DNA from: an uncultured Dialister sp.
GTDB taxonomy: Bacteria > Bacillota > Negativicutes > Veillonellales > Dialisteraceae
Assembly (NCBI GenBank): GCA_902462205.1
Contig: CABQAR010000005.1
Span: 1-64,000, forward strand
Direction of reading: 5' to 3'
DNA length: 64,000 nucleotides
Below are positions 42,861 to 52,438 of this stretch, piece after piece. Position numbers and translations under genes: made by a program. The notes beneath the pieces were generated by a model. That model saw only the letters and a program-made list of their open reading frames with translations. It searched no databases and was not told the DNA's origin. Numbering within the stretch: the stretch's first letter is position 1; every line of letters begins with the position of its first letter.

Positions 42861-44765
42861 ATGTGGGTAATAGGTCTTCTTATTTTCATACCATTAGCAG
42901 CGGCAGGAATCCTTCTGACTGTGAAAAATGACGGCGTGCGGCAGGTCGTGGTCAAATCTTCTGCGATGGCGATCGTTGCTCTGTCCCTTTTCACCGCGTA
43001 CACATATTTCGGAAATAAAACGGTCATCCATTTAGGAAGTTCTTTTATGGCGCAAGGTGCAGTAATCATTGATATTCTGGTTGCCCTTGCGGTTTTTTAT
43101 TATACGTTCATACGTTTCCACCGGTACTGGATCGGCCTGCTGGAAGCCGTGCAGCTGGGCGCGATTTTGTGGTTCGAGTATGAAAGCCATGGAACCCTGA
43201 ACAATTACGCGGATCTGGTCATCGACAATTTTACCTTGATCATGATTCTGATTGCCGGAATCATCGGCAGCCTGATTGCTGTTTTTTCTCTTGGCTACAT
43301 GGAAGAATTCCAAAAGGAGCATCCGGAAGTCAAGGACAGAAGGAATTTTTTCTTTTTCGTCATATTCCTGTTCCTGTCGGCCATGTTCGGCCTGGTGGTG
43401 TCCAATAATCTCCTGTATATGTATACCTGCTGGGAGATTACAAGCGTCTGCTCTTTCCTGCTGATCGGGTATACGGAGTCGCGTATCGCCATCCATAATT
43501 CGTTTACCGCATTGTGGATGAATCTGCTTGGCGGAGTGGCTTTTGCCGCTGCGATCATCATCATGGGGCTTTCTTACCACAGCACGGCGCTGTCCCATCT
43601 CGTCGGGCTCGCCCTTGCCGGAACGCCGGTGACCTTCATCCTTGCGCTTCTTCTTCTCTGCGGCTTCACCAAATCGGCAATGATGCCGTTTTCCGGATGG
43701 CTGCTGGGAGCCATGGTGGCGCCCACGCCGACTTCCGCCCTGCTTCATTCTTCCACGATGGTCAAGGCAGGGGTGTTCCTTATCATTAAATTATGCCCTG
43801 CACTGGGGACGAACCATGCGGGAATCATGGCCATGTTCGTCGGCGGAATCACGTTTTTCTTTGCTTCCTGCGCGGCCATTTCCCAGTCTGATGGCAAAAA
43901 GGTGCTGGCATACTCGACCATTTCCAATCTGGGACTGATTGTCTGCTGTGCGGGGATCGGTTCTTATGAAGCGGCTTGGACGGCCATCATGATCGTTATT
44001 TTCCATGCCGTGGCCAAGTCGCTGATGTTCCTTTCCGTAGGAACGGCAGAGCAGCAGATCGGCAGCCGCGACATCGAACGGTTTGACGGTCTGTTCAATG
44101 CGATGCCCCATCTGGCGCTCTGCATGATCGTCGGTATCAGCGGCATGTTCCTGGCGCCTTTCGGCATGCTTATTTCCAAGTGGGCGGCGATGAAGGCATT
44201 TATAGATGCAGGCCATCCGCTCCTCCTTCTGCTTCTCGTATTCGGATCGGCGACGACGATTTTTTACTGGGCGAAATGGCTGGGAAAGATTATGTCAATC
44301 ATGCACAATCAGGGAAACAGGGAACACGGTATCCACAAAGTACAGTGGTTCACCCTGAAATCCCTGGCATGGGCGACGATCGTCGTCTGTATCTTATTCC
44401 CCTTGATTTCCAGCTACGGCGTGCTTCCCTATCTTCGGATCACCTTCGGATTCACCCGTGACGTTATTGCCCAGAGCAACCTGATTATTATGTCGCTGAT
44501 GGTCATCCTGATGGTCATCCTTCCGTCCCGGTACGGAAAGGGGCGGCCGAAGCGTATTGTAGGAACCCTGCTGGCCGGCGCCAATATGGGAGATGATCTG
44601 AATTTCAGGGGCGCCGCGGATAATATCGTTCCGGTGGAGCTCAGAAACTGGTATATGGAAGACTGGTTCGGCGAAAGGAAAATGAAGCTTCTGGGCTTTG
44701 CACTTTGCATGGCCTGTATCTTCATAGAATTCGCGATTATCCTGGGAGGTGTTTATCATGGATGA
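42861..44765 (+). CDS. echA: Ech-type hydrogenase membrane subunit A (NuoL/HyfB-like)
   Basis: Integral membrane subunit of 634 aa with ~16 hydrophobic helices, related to Mrp-antiporter and complex I NuoL/HyfB proteins and thought to carry ion translocation. The proton-conducting family core is seen in MYTCWEITSVCSFLLIGY, ALLLLCGFTKSAMMPFSGWL and PTPTSALLHSSTMVKAGVFL. Start ATG 42861 has GCGGGG upstream; a GTG three codons earlier is possible. First gene of the cluster; its stop overlaps echB by 8 bp. Confidence 0.88.
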   Translation: MWVIGLLIFIPLAAAGILLTVKNDGVRQVVVKSSAMAIVALSLFTAYTYFGNKTVIHLGSSFMAQGAVIIDILVALAVFYYTFIRFHRYWIGLLEAVQLGAILWFEYESHGTLNNYADLVIDNFTLIMILIAGIIGSLIAVFSLGYMEEFQKEHPEVKDRRNFFFFVIFLFLSAMFGLVVSNNLLYMYTCWEITSVCSFLLIGYTESRIAIHNSFTALWMNLLGGVAFAAAIIIMGLSYHSTALSHLVGLALAGTPVTFILALLLLCGFTKSAMMPFSGWLLGAMVAPTPTSALLHSSTMVKAGVFLIIKLCPALGTNHAGIMAMFVGGITFFFASCAAISQSDGKKVLAYSTISNLGLIVCCAGIGSYEAAWTAIMIVIFHAVAKSLMFLSVGTAEQQIGSRDIERFDGLFNAMPHLALCMIVGISGMFLAPFGMLISKWAAMKAFIDAGHPLLLLLLVFGSATTIFYWAKWLGKIMSIMHNQGNREHGIHKVQWFTLKSLAWATIVVCILFPLISSYGVLPYLRITFGFTRDVIAQSNLIIMSLMVILMVILPSRYGKGRPKRIVGTLLAGANMGDDLNFRGAADNIVPVELRNWYMEDWFGERKMKLLGFALCMACIFIEFAIILGGVYHG

Positions 44766-45633
44766 TTTATGGATGAATATCTTCTACGCGGTGCTCTATC
44801 TCATCCTTGCCCCGATTGCCGGCGGATTGATTGCAGGACTGGACCGGAAGCTTTCGGCCAGAATGCAGCGCAGAGTGGGGCCGCCTGTTTTACAGCCGTT
44901 CTATGATGTGATGAAGCTGTTTCATAAGGAGCCGATCGCCGTCAATGAGGCACAGGGGTTCTATGTGGCAGGATTCCTGCTCTTCGTCGTGCTTTCAGGC
45001 ATTTTCTTCTTTGCGCAGGGAGACATACTCCTCGTCATATTTACGCTGACCATGGCAGGCATATGCCTCGTGGTCGCCTCATTTTCCTCATCCTCGCCGT
45101 ACAGCCAGATGGGGGCGGAACGCGAGCTTCTGCAGATCATGGCCTATGAACCGATGCTTCTTTTGGTGGCCATCGCTTTTTATCTCAAATGCAATACATT
45201 CAATCTGTCGCAGATCATGGAATCGCCGTCGAGCAATTTTCTGTACATGCCGGGCATATTCATCGGTTTCCTGTTCATCCTGCAGATCAAATTCAGAAAA
45301 TCGCCCTTTGATATTTCCATGAGCCATGAAATCCATCAGGAACTGGTGCAGGGAGTCAAAACGGAGCTGTCCGGCAGCATGCTTGCCTTTTTTGAAATCG
45401 CCGAATGGTATGAAACGGTTTTTCTGCTCGGGTTCGTCTATCTTTTCTTTAAATGGCAGGATCCCATGAGTAGTGTCTGGGGGCTCGCCGCCTGTGGCGC
45501 GGTTGCGTTCCTCAGTGTTCTTGTGGATAACTGCACGACCAGGATGAAGTGGCAGCGGTTACTGGGCTCTGCCTGGCTTGTCACACTCATTGCAGGATTC
45601 ATCAATATTGTTTTCTTAATGTATATTCGCTGA
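44758..45633 (+). CDS. echB: Ech-type hydrogenase membrane subunit B (NuoH/HycD-like)
   Basis: A 291-aa membrane protein of the NuoH/HycD/EchB family. Family loop LDRKLSARMQRRVGPPVLQP (about 24-43) and the acidic segment around GAERELLQIMAYEPMLL (about 118-134) are present. It links the membrane arm to the hydrogenase module. ATG 44758 follows GGGAGGTG and overlaps the echA end. Confidence 0.92.
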   Translation: MDDLWMNIFYAVLYLILAPIAGGLIAGLDRKLSARMQRRVGPPVLQPFYDVMKLFHKEPIAVNEAQGFYVAGFLLFVVLSGIFFFAQGDILLVIFTLTMAGICLVVASFSSSSPYSQMGAERELLQIMAYEPMLLLVAIAFYLKCNTFNLSQIMESPSSNFLYMPGIFIGFLFILQIKFRKSPFDISMSHEIHQELVQGVKTELSGSMLAFFEIAEWYETVFLLGFVYLFFKWQDPMSSVWGLAACGAVAFLSVLVDNCTTRMKWQRLLGSAWLVTLIAGFINIVFLMYIR

Positions 45634-45649
45634 TGCGGGAGGGAATCCA

Positions 45650-46120
45650 ATGGCATATATAAAGAAATCCGCATGGCTGATCCATTATGACGGTTCCAGC
45701 TGCAACGGCTGCGATATCGAGGTGCTTGCCTGTCTGATGCCACTTTATGATGTGGAACGTTTCGGCATCATCAATACGGGGGATCCGAAGCATGCCGATA
45801 TTTTCCTTGTGACCGGCGGAGTGAATGTGCAGAACCTGCCCATCGTACGGCAGATATATGAGCAGATGCCTGAACCGAAGGTGGTCGTGGCCGTAGGAAC
45901 CTGCGCTTGCACCGGCGGCGTGTTCAGAGACTGTTACAACATGATCGGTGGCATGGACCATGCCATTCCGGTGGACGTTTATGTGCCGGGATGTGCGGCA
46001 AGGCCGGAATCCATCATCGACGGTGTTGTAAAAGGGCTTGGGATTCTGGAGGAAAAGGAAGAAGAATATAAACGACTGGAGTCGATGAAGCGTTCTTTAC
46101 CGGAAAGAAAGGATGTGTGA
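45650..46120 (+). CDS. echC: Ech-type hydrogenase small subunit (NuoB/HycG-like)
   Basis: A 156-aa electron-transfer subunit carrying the proximal [4Fe-4S] cluster. Ligand motifs are SSCNGCDIEVLAC, VGTCACTGGVF and VPGCAARPE. It lacks the long N- and C-terminal extensions of uptake-hydrogenase small subunits, as expected for group 4 enzymes. Ends one codon before echD. Confidence 0.94.
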   Translation: MAYIKKSAWLIHYDGSSCNGCDIEVLACLMPLYDVERFGIINTGDPKHADIFLVTGGVNVQNLPIVRQIYEQMPEPKVVVAVGTCACTGGVFRDCYNMIGGMDHAIPVDVYVPGCAARPESIIDGVVKGLGILEEKEEEYKRLESMKRSLPERKDV

Positions 46121-46122
46121 CC

Positions 46123-46581
46123 ATGGATCAGCAGATTATAGAAATCAAATCATCGGACCTTTTGCAGAGGGTGAGCCGTTTCAAAAGGGACAATGCCCGT
46201 CTGGTGCAGATTCTCTGTACAAGGGTGGAGGAAGGATATGAGCTGACATATACTTTTGATAAGGATTATTTCATGTACCACCTGCGTTTCCTGGTGCCCG
46301 TCTACCGTTCCATCATGAGTATTACAAGCCAGTATTGGTATGCTTTTGTATGGGAGAATGAAATACATGATCTTTTCGGACTGAAAATAGATTTTATCGA
46401 ACACGATGTGGATTATGGCGGCCATTTCTTCCATTTGGCGGAAGAAACGCCCTGGCATGAGCTGGCGGATGCGAAGCATGCGGATAAGGCGATCAAGGTG
46501 AATCTGAGGACAGGCCTCGGCATCGATGCAGCAGCCGTTGCGAAGACAGAAAGCAAAGAAGGAGGGAAAGACAATGGGTAA
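46123..46581 (+). CDS. echD: Ech-type hydrogenase subunit D (NuoC-like)
   Basis: A 152-aa subunit related to NuoC and the N-terminal part of HycE. The C-terminal WENEIHDLFGLKI segment is the family signature. ATG 46123 is favoured; a GTG two codons earlier overlaps the echC stop. Overlaps echE by 8 bp. Confidence 0.88.
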   Translation: MDQQIIEIKSSDLLQRVSRFKRDNARLVQILCTRVEEGYELTYTFDKDYFMYHLRFLVPVYRSIMSITSQYWYAFVWENEIHDLFGLKIDFIEHDVDYGGHFFHLAEETPWHELADAKHADKAIKVNLRTGLGIDAAAVAKTESKEGGKDNG

Positions 46582-47659
46582 GAGCACAGTCATACCTTTT
46601 GGACCGCAGCATCCGGTACTTCCTGAACCCATCCATCTGGATCTGGAGCTGCAGGACGAAAAAGTAGTCCGCGCCATTCCTTCGATCGGTTATATCCACA
46701 GAGGCCTGGAGAAGCTGGTGGAGGTCCGTGATTTCCAGCAATACGTCTATGTGGCGGAACGCGTCTGCGGGATATGCTCTTTCGGGCATGGCTGGGGATA
46801 CAGCCTTGCGGTGGAACAGATGATGGAAATAGAGGTGCCTCCTCGCGCGGAATGGCTTCGTACCATCTGGCATGAGCTCGGACGTATCCATTCCCATCTT
46901 CTGTGGCTTGGACTGGCTGCGGATGCGATGGGATTTGAAAGTCTTTTCATGGAAGCATGGAGGCTTCGCGAAATAGACTTGGATCTGATTGAACAGACCA
47001 CGGGCGGACGTGTCATTTTTTCCGTCTGCAAGGTGGGCGGTGTCCGCAGAGACATAGACGGAGCCATGCTGAAGGAAATCAAACGCGTCCTTAAGGATTT
47101 GGCGGAAAAATTCCTTCCCATGCTGAACGTTTTCATGGATGATGATACGGTCCACGCCAGACTGAAGGGGATAGGGAAACTTTCCATGGCAGATGCGCAG
47201 GAGCTGGGATGCGTGGGGCCGATGGCACGCGCTTCGGGAATACCGACAGACATACGCTGTGCAGATAACGGCAGCGTATACCGCCAGCTGAATTTCCAGC
47301 CCGTGGTTGAAACGGACGGAGACTGCTATGCAAGGGCGAGGGTACGCCTGAGGGAAGTGCTCCGCTCCATCGAGATTATCGAAGGCTGCATAGATAATAT
47401 TCCTGACGGACCCGTTGAAGTCAAGGTAAAAGGAAATCCTCCCAAGAAGGAATATTTCACCCGTGTGGAACAGCCAAGAGGGGAAGCCATCTACTATGTG
47501 AAGGGGAACGGGACGAAACATCTGGAACGGTTCCGCCTGAGGACGCCGACGAACGCGAACCTGCCTGCCCTTGTGAAAATGCTTGGCGGATGCGATATGG
47601 CGGATGTACCGAATATTATTCTGACTATAGATCCGTGCATCAGCTGTTGTGAACGATAA
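46574..47659 (+). CDS. echE: Ech-type hydrogenase large subunit (NiFe catalytic)
   Basis: Catalytic [NiFe] subunit of 361 aa. Nickel ligands are C65 and C68 in RVCGICSFGH and C355 and C358 in the C-terminal DPCISCCER, so all four are present and it should be an active hydrogenase rather than a NuoD-like subunit. The stop codon falls directly after the DPCxxCxxR motif: no C-terminal extension remains to be cleaved, consistent with reports for Ech and CooH, and no maturation protease gene is in the cluster. ATG follows AAGGAGGG. Confidence 0.95.
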   Translation: MGKSTVIPFGPQHPVLPEPIHLDLELQDEKVVRAIPSIGYIHRGLEKLVEVRDFQQYVYVAERVCGICSFGHGWGYSLAVEQMMEIEVPPRAEWLRTIWHELGRIHSHLLWLGLAADAMGFESLFMEAWRLREIDLDLIEQTTGGRVIFSVCKVGGVRRDIDGAMLKEIKRVLKDLAEKFLPMLNVFMDDDTVHARLKGIGKLSMADAQELGCVGPMARASGIPTDIRCADNGSVYRQLNFQPVVETDGDCYARARVRLREVLRSIEIIEGCIDNIPDGPVEVKVKGNPPKKEYFTRVEQPRGEAIYYVKGNGTKHLERFRLRTPTNANLPALVKMLGGCDMADVPNIILTIDPCISCCER

Positions 47660-47670
47660 GGAGGTAAATT

Positions 47671-49101
47671 ATGGGGTACATGACCTTTGCCCGTAAAATG
47701 ATCGGCAACCTCTTCAAGCCTCCGGTGACATCGCCTTATCCGATCCGGCCAAGAGAGCCTCTGGCCATTGACCGGGGGCATATTGTTAATCAGATAGAAA
47801 AATGTATTCTTTGCGGTGCCTGTGAAAGAGCCTGCCCGGCAGGAGCAATCCGTCTGGATAGAGAAAAGAGGCAATGGATCGTCGATCCGTTTGCCTGCGT
47901 GCAATGCGGCGCCTGCGTGGAGCAGTGCCCGATGAAGTGCCTCTCCATGGATCCCATGTATACAGAGCCGTCCGCGAGTAAAAAGGAAATCATTCTGGAT
48001 GCGCCGCCGCCGAAGCAAAGGCGGGCAGGCGCGGTGAAGCCGACAGCGGGTGAAAATCAGACGCCGCCTGCCGTTTTCGATAAAAAGGAAATACAGGAAG
48101 CGTCCACGCAGGGAAGCGTCATCAACCATGTATCAGACTGCGTGCTTTGCGGCATGTGCGAGCGGAGCTGTCCGGTAAACGCCATCCAGGTTGACAGAAA
48201 AGAAAGAACATGGACGATTGATTCCGCGGCCTGCATCAGGTGCGGCACCTGCGTCGGCCGGTGTCCGAAAACATGTCTTTCCCTCAATGAAGGGGAAACC
48301 GGCAGCACGGCGGTTACTCTTTCTGTTCCGCAAAACAGGCCTGCAGCAGTAAAACCTGTGAAAAAGGAAGAAATAAAACAGGAAACAGCGGAAATTCCGC
48401 CAATGACAGGCACGGCTTTCGCTGTCGGAACGAAAGAACCGGCTGAAGGGGCGCTTCCTGAAGAAGAATTAAAAGAACAGTATAAAAAAGTACCGATTAA
48501 GAATGAAGTGGAAGACTGCATTCTTTGCGGAATGTGCGAACGAAGCTGCCCTGTGGGTGCAATCAAGACCGACCGGGATAAAAAGGAATGGTCAATTGAT
48601 TCCGCCGCCTGCATACGGTGTGAAACCTGCGTGTCGAAATGTCCGAAGAAGTGCCTGTCACTGAATGAAGAGCAGGATGAGTTCAGCGCAGGACGTGTGA
48701 CGCTTCCTATACCCATGCAGAAAAAAGCAGTGCCTGCTGAAAAGGAGATAAAGGTACAGGTTCCTGCCCCGGCAGAGGAAATAGAAAATCAGAGGGAAAA
48801 GTCTCCGGTGATTAATGATGTATCACAATGCATCCTTTGCGGACTGTGTCTCAGGGGTTGTGTCGGCGGTGCCTTATCCATTGACAGGAAAGACAGAACA
48901 TGGACGATCGATCCGGCCCGTTGCGTTGAATGCGGAACCTGTGTGGAGCATTGTCCGAAGCATTGCCTTTCCATGAATGAAAATTATACGTTTACGGCGG
49001 ATGGGGATTCACCGTCACCGATCGTATTCCGGCTGCCCGAAAGGAAAAGGGCGGTGCCTGTTTCATCGGGAAGGAAATCTGAGGGAGAACCTCATGCATG
49101 A
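47671..49101 (+). CDS. echF: Expanded Ech ferredoxin subunit with eight [4Fe-4S] motifs
   Basis: A 476-aa polyferredoxin in the position where Ech clusters encode a ~120-150-aa two-cluster EchF. Residues 1-100 resemble normal EchF (FARKMIGNLFKPPVT, then C45/48/51/55 and C76/79/82/86). The double-cluster module is then repeated three more times: C157-198, C283-324, C387-428. Modules are 104-126 residues apart, joined by P/K/E/A-rich linkers. Each second motif is followed by a fifth cysteine (CPxxC: C90, C202, C328, C432). In module 4 the first motif lacks its proline (LRGCVGG). Overlaps hypA by 8 bp. Confidence 0.93.
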   Translation: MGYMTFARKMIGNLFKPPVTSPYPIRPREPLAIDRGHIVNQIEKCILCGACERACPAGAIRLDREKRQWIVDPFACVQCGACVEQCPMKCLSMDPMYTEPSASKKEIILDAPPPKQRRAGAVKPTAGENQTPPAVFDKKEIQEASTQGSVINHVSDCVLCGMCERSCPVNAIQVDRKERTWTIDSAACIRCGTCVGRCPKTCLSLNEGETGSTAVTLSVPQNRPAAVKPVKKEEIKQETAEIPPMTGTAFAVGTKEPAEGALPEEELKEQYKKVPIKNEVEDCILCGMCERSCPVGAIKTDRDKKEWSIDSAACIRCETCVSKCPKKCLSLNEEQDEFSAGRVTLPIPMQKKAVPAEKEIKVQVPAPAEEIENQREKSPVINDVSQCILCGLCLRGCVGGALSIDRKDRTWTIDPARCVECGTCVEHCPKHCLSMNENYTFTADGDSPSPIVFRLPERKRAVPVSSGRKSEGEPHA

Positions 49102-49447
49102 GTATCCCATAACGCTTGAAATCGTACGTCTGGCGGAAAATGTGGCCAAAGAAAATAAAGGGACGGTCAAGAAAATCCATCTAGTTGTCGGGGAGGATTC
49201 AGGATTCATCGGTGATTCCATACAGATGTATTTCGATGTAATATCACAGGGAACATTGTGTGAAGGTGCCTGTCTGGAAATAGAAGGCGTCAGACCCAGA
49301 CTGGCATGCGAAACCTGCGGAAAACTTTTTGAACGGAAACGATATTCCTTTACCTGCCCGTATTGCGGGGGAGATGGCTATCCGACAGAGATAGGGAAAG
49401 AATTTTACATCAAAGAGGTTGAACTTGATATAGAAGGAGAGGTTTAA
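49094..49447 (+). CDS. hypA: Hydrogenase nickel-insertion protein HypA
   Basis: A 117-aa nickel chaperone. It begins MHE, whose histidine is the nickel ligand, and has the zinc pair CETC...CPYC. The start at 49094 overlaps the echF stop; a longer frame upstream lies inside echF. It works with HypB to insert nickel into EchE. Confidence 0.93.
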   Translation: MHEYPITLEIVRLAENVAKENKGTVKKIHLVVGEDSGFIGDSIQMYFDVISQGTLCEGACLEIEGVRPRLACETCGKLFERKRYSFTCPYCGGDGYPTEIGKEFYIKEVELDIEGEV

Positions 49448-49449
49448 TC

Positions 49450-50112
49450 ATGCACATGGTAAAAAAAGAGGTCATGCTGGACATAAACAGCCGGAATGAC
49501 CATATCGCGGAGCATGTGAAGGAGCATTTGGAAGAAAGGCATATATTTGCCATCAACGTCATGGGAGCGCCGGGTGTGGGAAAGACGACGACGCTTGAAA
49601 ATCTGATCCGCTGCCTCTCTGTCAGGGCTTATGTGATTGAAGGGGATATAGAATCGGACATTGACACGGAGCGGCTGAAGAAAAAGTCAATCACCGCTGC
49701 CCAAATCAATACATTCGGTGCCTGCCATTTGGATGCGCCCCTGCTTCATAATGCGGTCCATGGCATGGCCTTTGAGGAGCCGGGAATCCTTTTCATAGAA
49801 AATGTGGGCAATCTGGTTTGTCCGGCGGAATTTTCCATCGGGGAGCATATGAAAATGCTCATCGTATCCGTCACAGACGGCAGTGACAAGCCTTATAAAT
49901 ATCCCCTCGCCTTTGAAAAGGCGGACATCATCCTCTTAAATAAAGTCGATCTTCTTCCGTATCTTGATTTTGATGAAGACTTTTTCATGAAAGGCATCCG
50001 TCATTTAAATAAGGACGTTCCGGTATTCAAGGTCTGCGGAAAAACAGGAGAAGGGTACGGAGAAGCAGCTGGATGGATAGCAGAAAAGGCAAAGGCTATG
50101 CTTTCTGTCTGA
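49450..50112 (+). CDS. hypB: Hydrogenase nickel-incorporation GTPase HypB
   Basis: SIMIBI-class GTPase of 220 aa with Walker A GAPGVGKTT (about 38-46), the GACHLDA metal-site segment, and NKVD. It lacks both the N-terminal CxxCGC nickel site and the His-rich store of some HypB proteins, so it is a minimal form. Confidence 0.95.
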   Translation: MHMVKKEVMLDINSRNDHIAEHVKEHLEERHIFAINVMGAPGVGKTTTLENLIRCLSVRAYVIEGDIESDIDTERLKKKSITAAQINTFGACHLDAPLLHNAVHGMAFEEPGILFIENVGNLVCPAEFSIGEHMKMLIVSVTDGSDKPYKYPLAFEKADIILLNKVDLLPYLDFDEDFFMKGIRHLNKDVPVFKVCGKTGEGYGEAAGWIAEKAKAMLSV

Positions 50113-50132
50113 TATCCGCTAAAGGAGAAATC

Positions 50133-52409
50133 ATGGAACGAAGGGTGACAGAAAGGATCAGCGTGACCGGCAGGGTACAGGGGGTCGGATTCCGTCCTTC
50201 TGTCTGCCGTCTGGCAAGGGAAAAAGGTCTTGCCGGTACCGTGCAGAATCTGGGCGGCGAAGTGGAAATATTCGTAACGGGCAGAAAAGATACGATTGAT
50301 TCTTTTGTGGATGGCTTGCGGAGCATAGAAAGACCGGCCATGATAGAAACGTTGGAAAGAGCAGAAATGCCATACAGGGGTTTTTCTGCTTTTCTTTCCA
50401 TTCCCAGCAGGGAAAGAGAAAATCATTTCCTCGTGCCGGCGGACATGGCAGTCTGCCATCAATGCATGAAGGAAATGAAAAGCAGTGCGGACAGGCGTCA
50501 TCATTATCCTTATATTTCCTGTACAGCCTGCGGACCCAGATATACAGTGATAAAAAAGCTTCCCTATGACAGGGAAAACACATCCTTTGATGTATATCCG
50601 TTTTGTGAAGACTGTAAAAGCGAATACACAGAGCCGGCCGACCGGCGATGCCACGGAGAGACCATATCCTGCCATGCCTGCGGACCGCAGCTTTTGGGGA
50701 AGCTGAAGGGAAATCCTTACGAAGGGCCGTGGCGGACGGATGAACTGCTGCAATCGGCCAAAGATCTATTGTCTGATGGAAAAATCATCATGGTGAAAGC
50801 CGTGGGCGGATATAATCTCGTCTGCCGGGGAGACCGTGATGAGGCGGTCAAAAGTCTGAGGCTTCTTAAGCATCGGCCGGACAAGCCGTTTGCCGTGCTT
50901 TTCGGAGCGATGGAAGATATAGAGGCGCTCTGCCATGTCAACGATGAAGAACGTGCCCTGCTGGCTTCGCCGCAGCGGCCGATCGTAGTACTGGAAACGA
51001 AAAAGGAAAGCAGGGAAAAAATCAGCCATGGCGTTACCGAGCTTGATGAAAGCCTTGGCGTATTTCTTCCGCCCTTTGGCCTGTATGCCCTGCTTGCGGA
51101 AGCAGGAACGCCCTTGGTGGTGACAAGCTGCAATTATTCCGGCGAGCCCATCATTTACCACGATGGGGAGGCGCAGCGCTTTTATCAGGCAAATGACTCG
51201 GTGGCCGGTATCTTTTATTACGAACGGGAAATCATCCGGCCTGTGGATGATTCTGTCGCGCGGATAGTTGGAGGGAAGGTGCAGATGCTGCGCCGCACCC
51301 GCGGATATATGCCGGAACCGATTGCCGTGGAAGGAAAGGGCGAGAGCGTTCTAGCGGTCGGCGGTGAAATGGAGCCGTCATTTGCCATTACGACAGGGAA
51401 TCTCATCTATCCCGGACAGGTGCCGGCGGAGCTTTCCATTGAAAAATCCATGGAGTTCTTCCATCATACCGCCGATGACTGGGAAGAGCTTTTCCGGATT
51501 AGTCCTGATAGGCTCATCTGTGACAGACATCCCGGCTATTATTCGTCGGAGTCTGCCAGACGGCTGGCGGAAAAGCTCGATATTCCCATCATGGAAGTGC
51601 AGCACCACCATGCCCATGCTCTTTCCGTCATGGGAGAGCATCATCTGAAGGGAACAGCGCTCGCCGTTATTTTTGACGGCACCGGTTTTGGAGAGGACGG
51701 AAGCATCTGGGGAGGAGAATTCCTTCTCTGCAGGGATACCCGTTTTAAAAGGATCGGCTATCTCAAACCGATCACCGTGATCGGCGGAGACAAATCCATG
51801 AAACAGGCGTGGAAAAGCCTTCTGTGCCATCTGCTGGCGGCAGGCATTTCCTGTCAGGATATGCGGATGCCCGTCATCAAGGCATCCATTGCAGGCCATG
51901 TGAACACGGTTCGAAGCTCAAGCATGGGACGGCTTTTTGATGCTGTGTGCGCATTCCTGGGGATAGCGGATTATGATTCCTATCAGGGGCGGTGCGCGAT
52001 GCTTCTGGAAAACGAAGCGGAAAAAGCACGCCGTTCAGGCAAACCCGGATTGCCTCTTTTCTTTGGAGAAGAGGAGCTCGATACAGGGCAGGGAACGGTG
52101 ACCGTGTTTGATCCGGCGATTTTATGGCTCGGGCTCAAGAACAGAAAAGATAAAGACAATTCCGTGGCAGCTCTTGGATTCCATGACGCGGTCATCCGCA
52201 TGGTGGCGCGTATGGCGGAAAAAGCAGGGACAGACCAGATCGTCCTTTCCGGCGGCTGTTTCGCCAACCGCATCCTTCTGGAAGGATGCATTTCGGAATT
52301 ACAGGGAAAGGGATTTGCGGTATACTGGAATGAACAGCTTCCGCCGGGAGATGGCGGACTGGCTTTCGGGCAGGCCTGGTACGGGATGCATGCGGAGGCT
52401 CGGAAATAA
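50133..52409 (+). CDS. hypF: Carbamoyltransferase HypF
   Basis: Makes the thiocarbamate that becomes CN- ligands of the NiFe site. The 758-aa product has an acylphosphatase domain (VTGRVQGVGFRPSVCRLA), two zinc motifs (CHQC...CTAC, CEDC...CHAC), a YrdC-like domain (KAVGGYNLVC) and a Kae1-like carbamoyltransferase domain (VQHHHAHALSVM, SGGCFANRILLEG). ATG follows AAAGGAGAA 20 bp after hypB. Confidence 0.96.
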   Translation: MERRVTERISVTGRVQGVGFRPSVCRLAREKGLAGTVQNLGGEVEIFVTGRKDTIDSFVDGLRSIERPAMIETLERAEMPYRGFSAFLSIPSRERENHFLVPADMAVCHQCMKEMKSSADRRHHYPYISCTACGPRYTVIKKLPYDRENTSFDVYPFCEDCKSEYTEPADRRCHGETISCHACGPQLLGKLKGNPYEGPWRTDELLQSAKDLLSDGKIIMVKAVGGYNLVCRGDRDEAVKSLRLLKHRPDKPFAVLFGAMEDIEALCHVNDEERALLASPQRPIVVLETKKESREKISHGVTELDESLGVFLPPFGLYALLAEAGTPLVVTSCNYSGEPIIYHDGEAQRFYQANDSVAGIFYYEREIIRPVDDSVARIVGGKVQMLRRTRGYMPEPIAVEGKGESVLAVGGEMEPSFAITTGNLIYPGQVPAELSIEKSMEFFHHTADDWEELFRISPDRLICDRHPGYYSSESARRLAEKLDIPIMEVQHHHAHALSVMGEHHLKGTALAVIFDGTGFGEDGSIWGGEFLLCRDTRFKRIGYLKPITVIGGDKSMKQAWKSLLCHLLAAGISCQDMRMPVIKASIAGHVNTVRSSSMGRLFDAVCAFLGIADYDSYQGRCAMLLENEAEKARRSGKPGLPLFFGEEELDTGQGTVTVFDPAILWLGLKNRKDKDNSVAALGFHDAVIRMVARMAEKAGTDQIVLSGGCFANRILLEGCISELQGKGFAVYWNEQLPPGDGGLAFGQAWYGMHAEARK

Positions 52410-52438
52410 TACATCATGTTGGAACAGAGGGGAAAATT

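Noticed and set aside
42861..47659. Reading the membrane/redox genes as respiratory complex I (nuo)
   Set aside because: Only six subunits, with all four nickel cysteines in the large subunit and hyp genes attached; this is an Ech-type hydrogenase.
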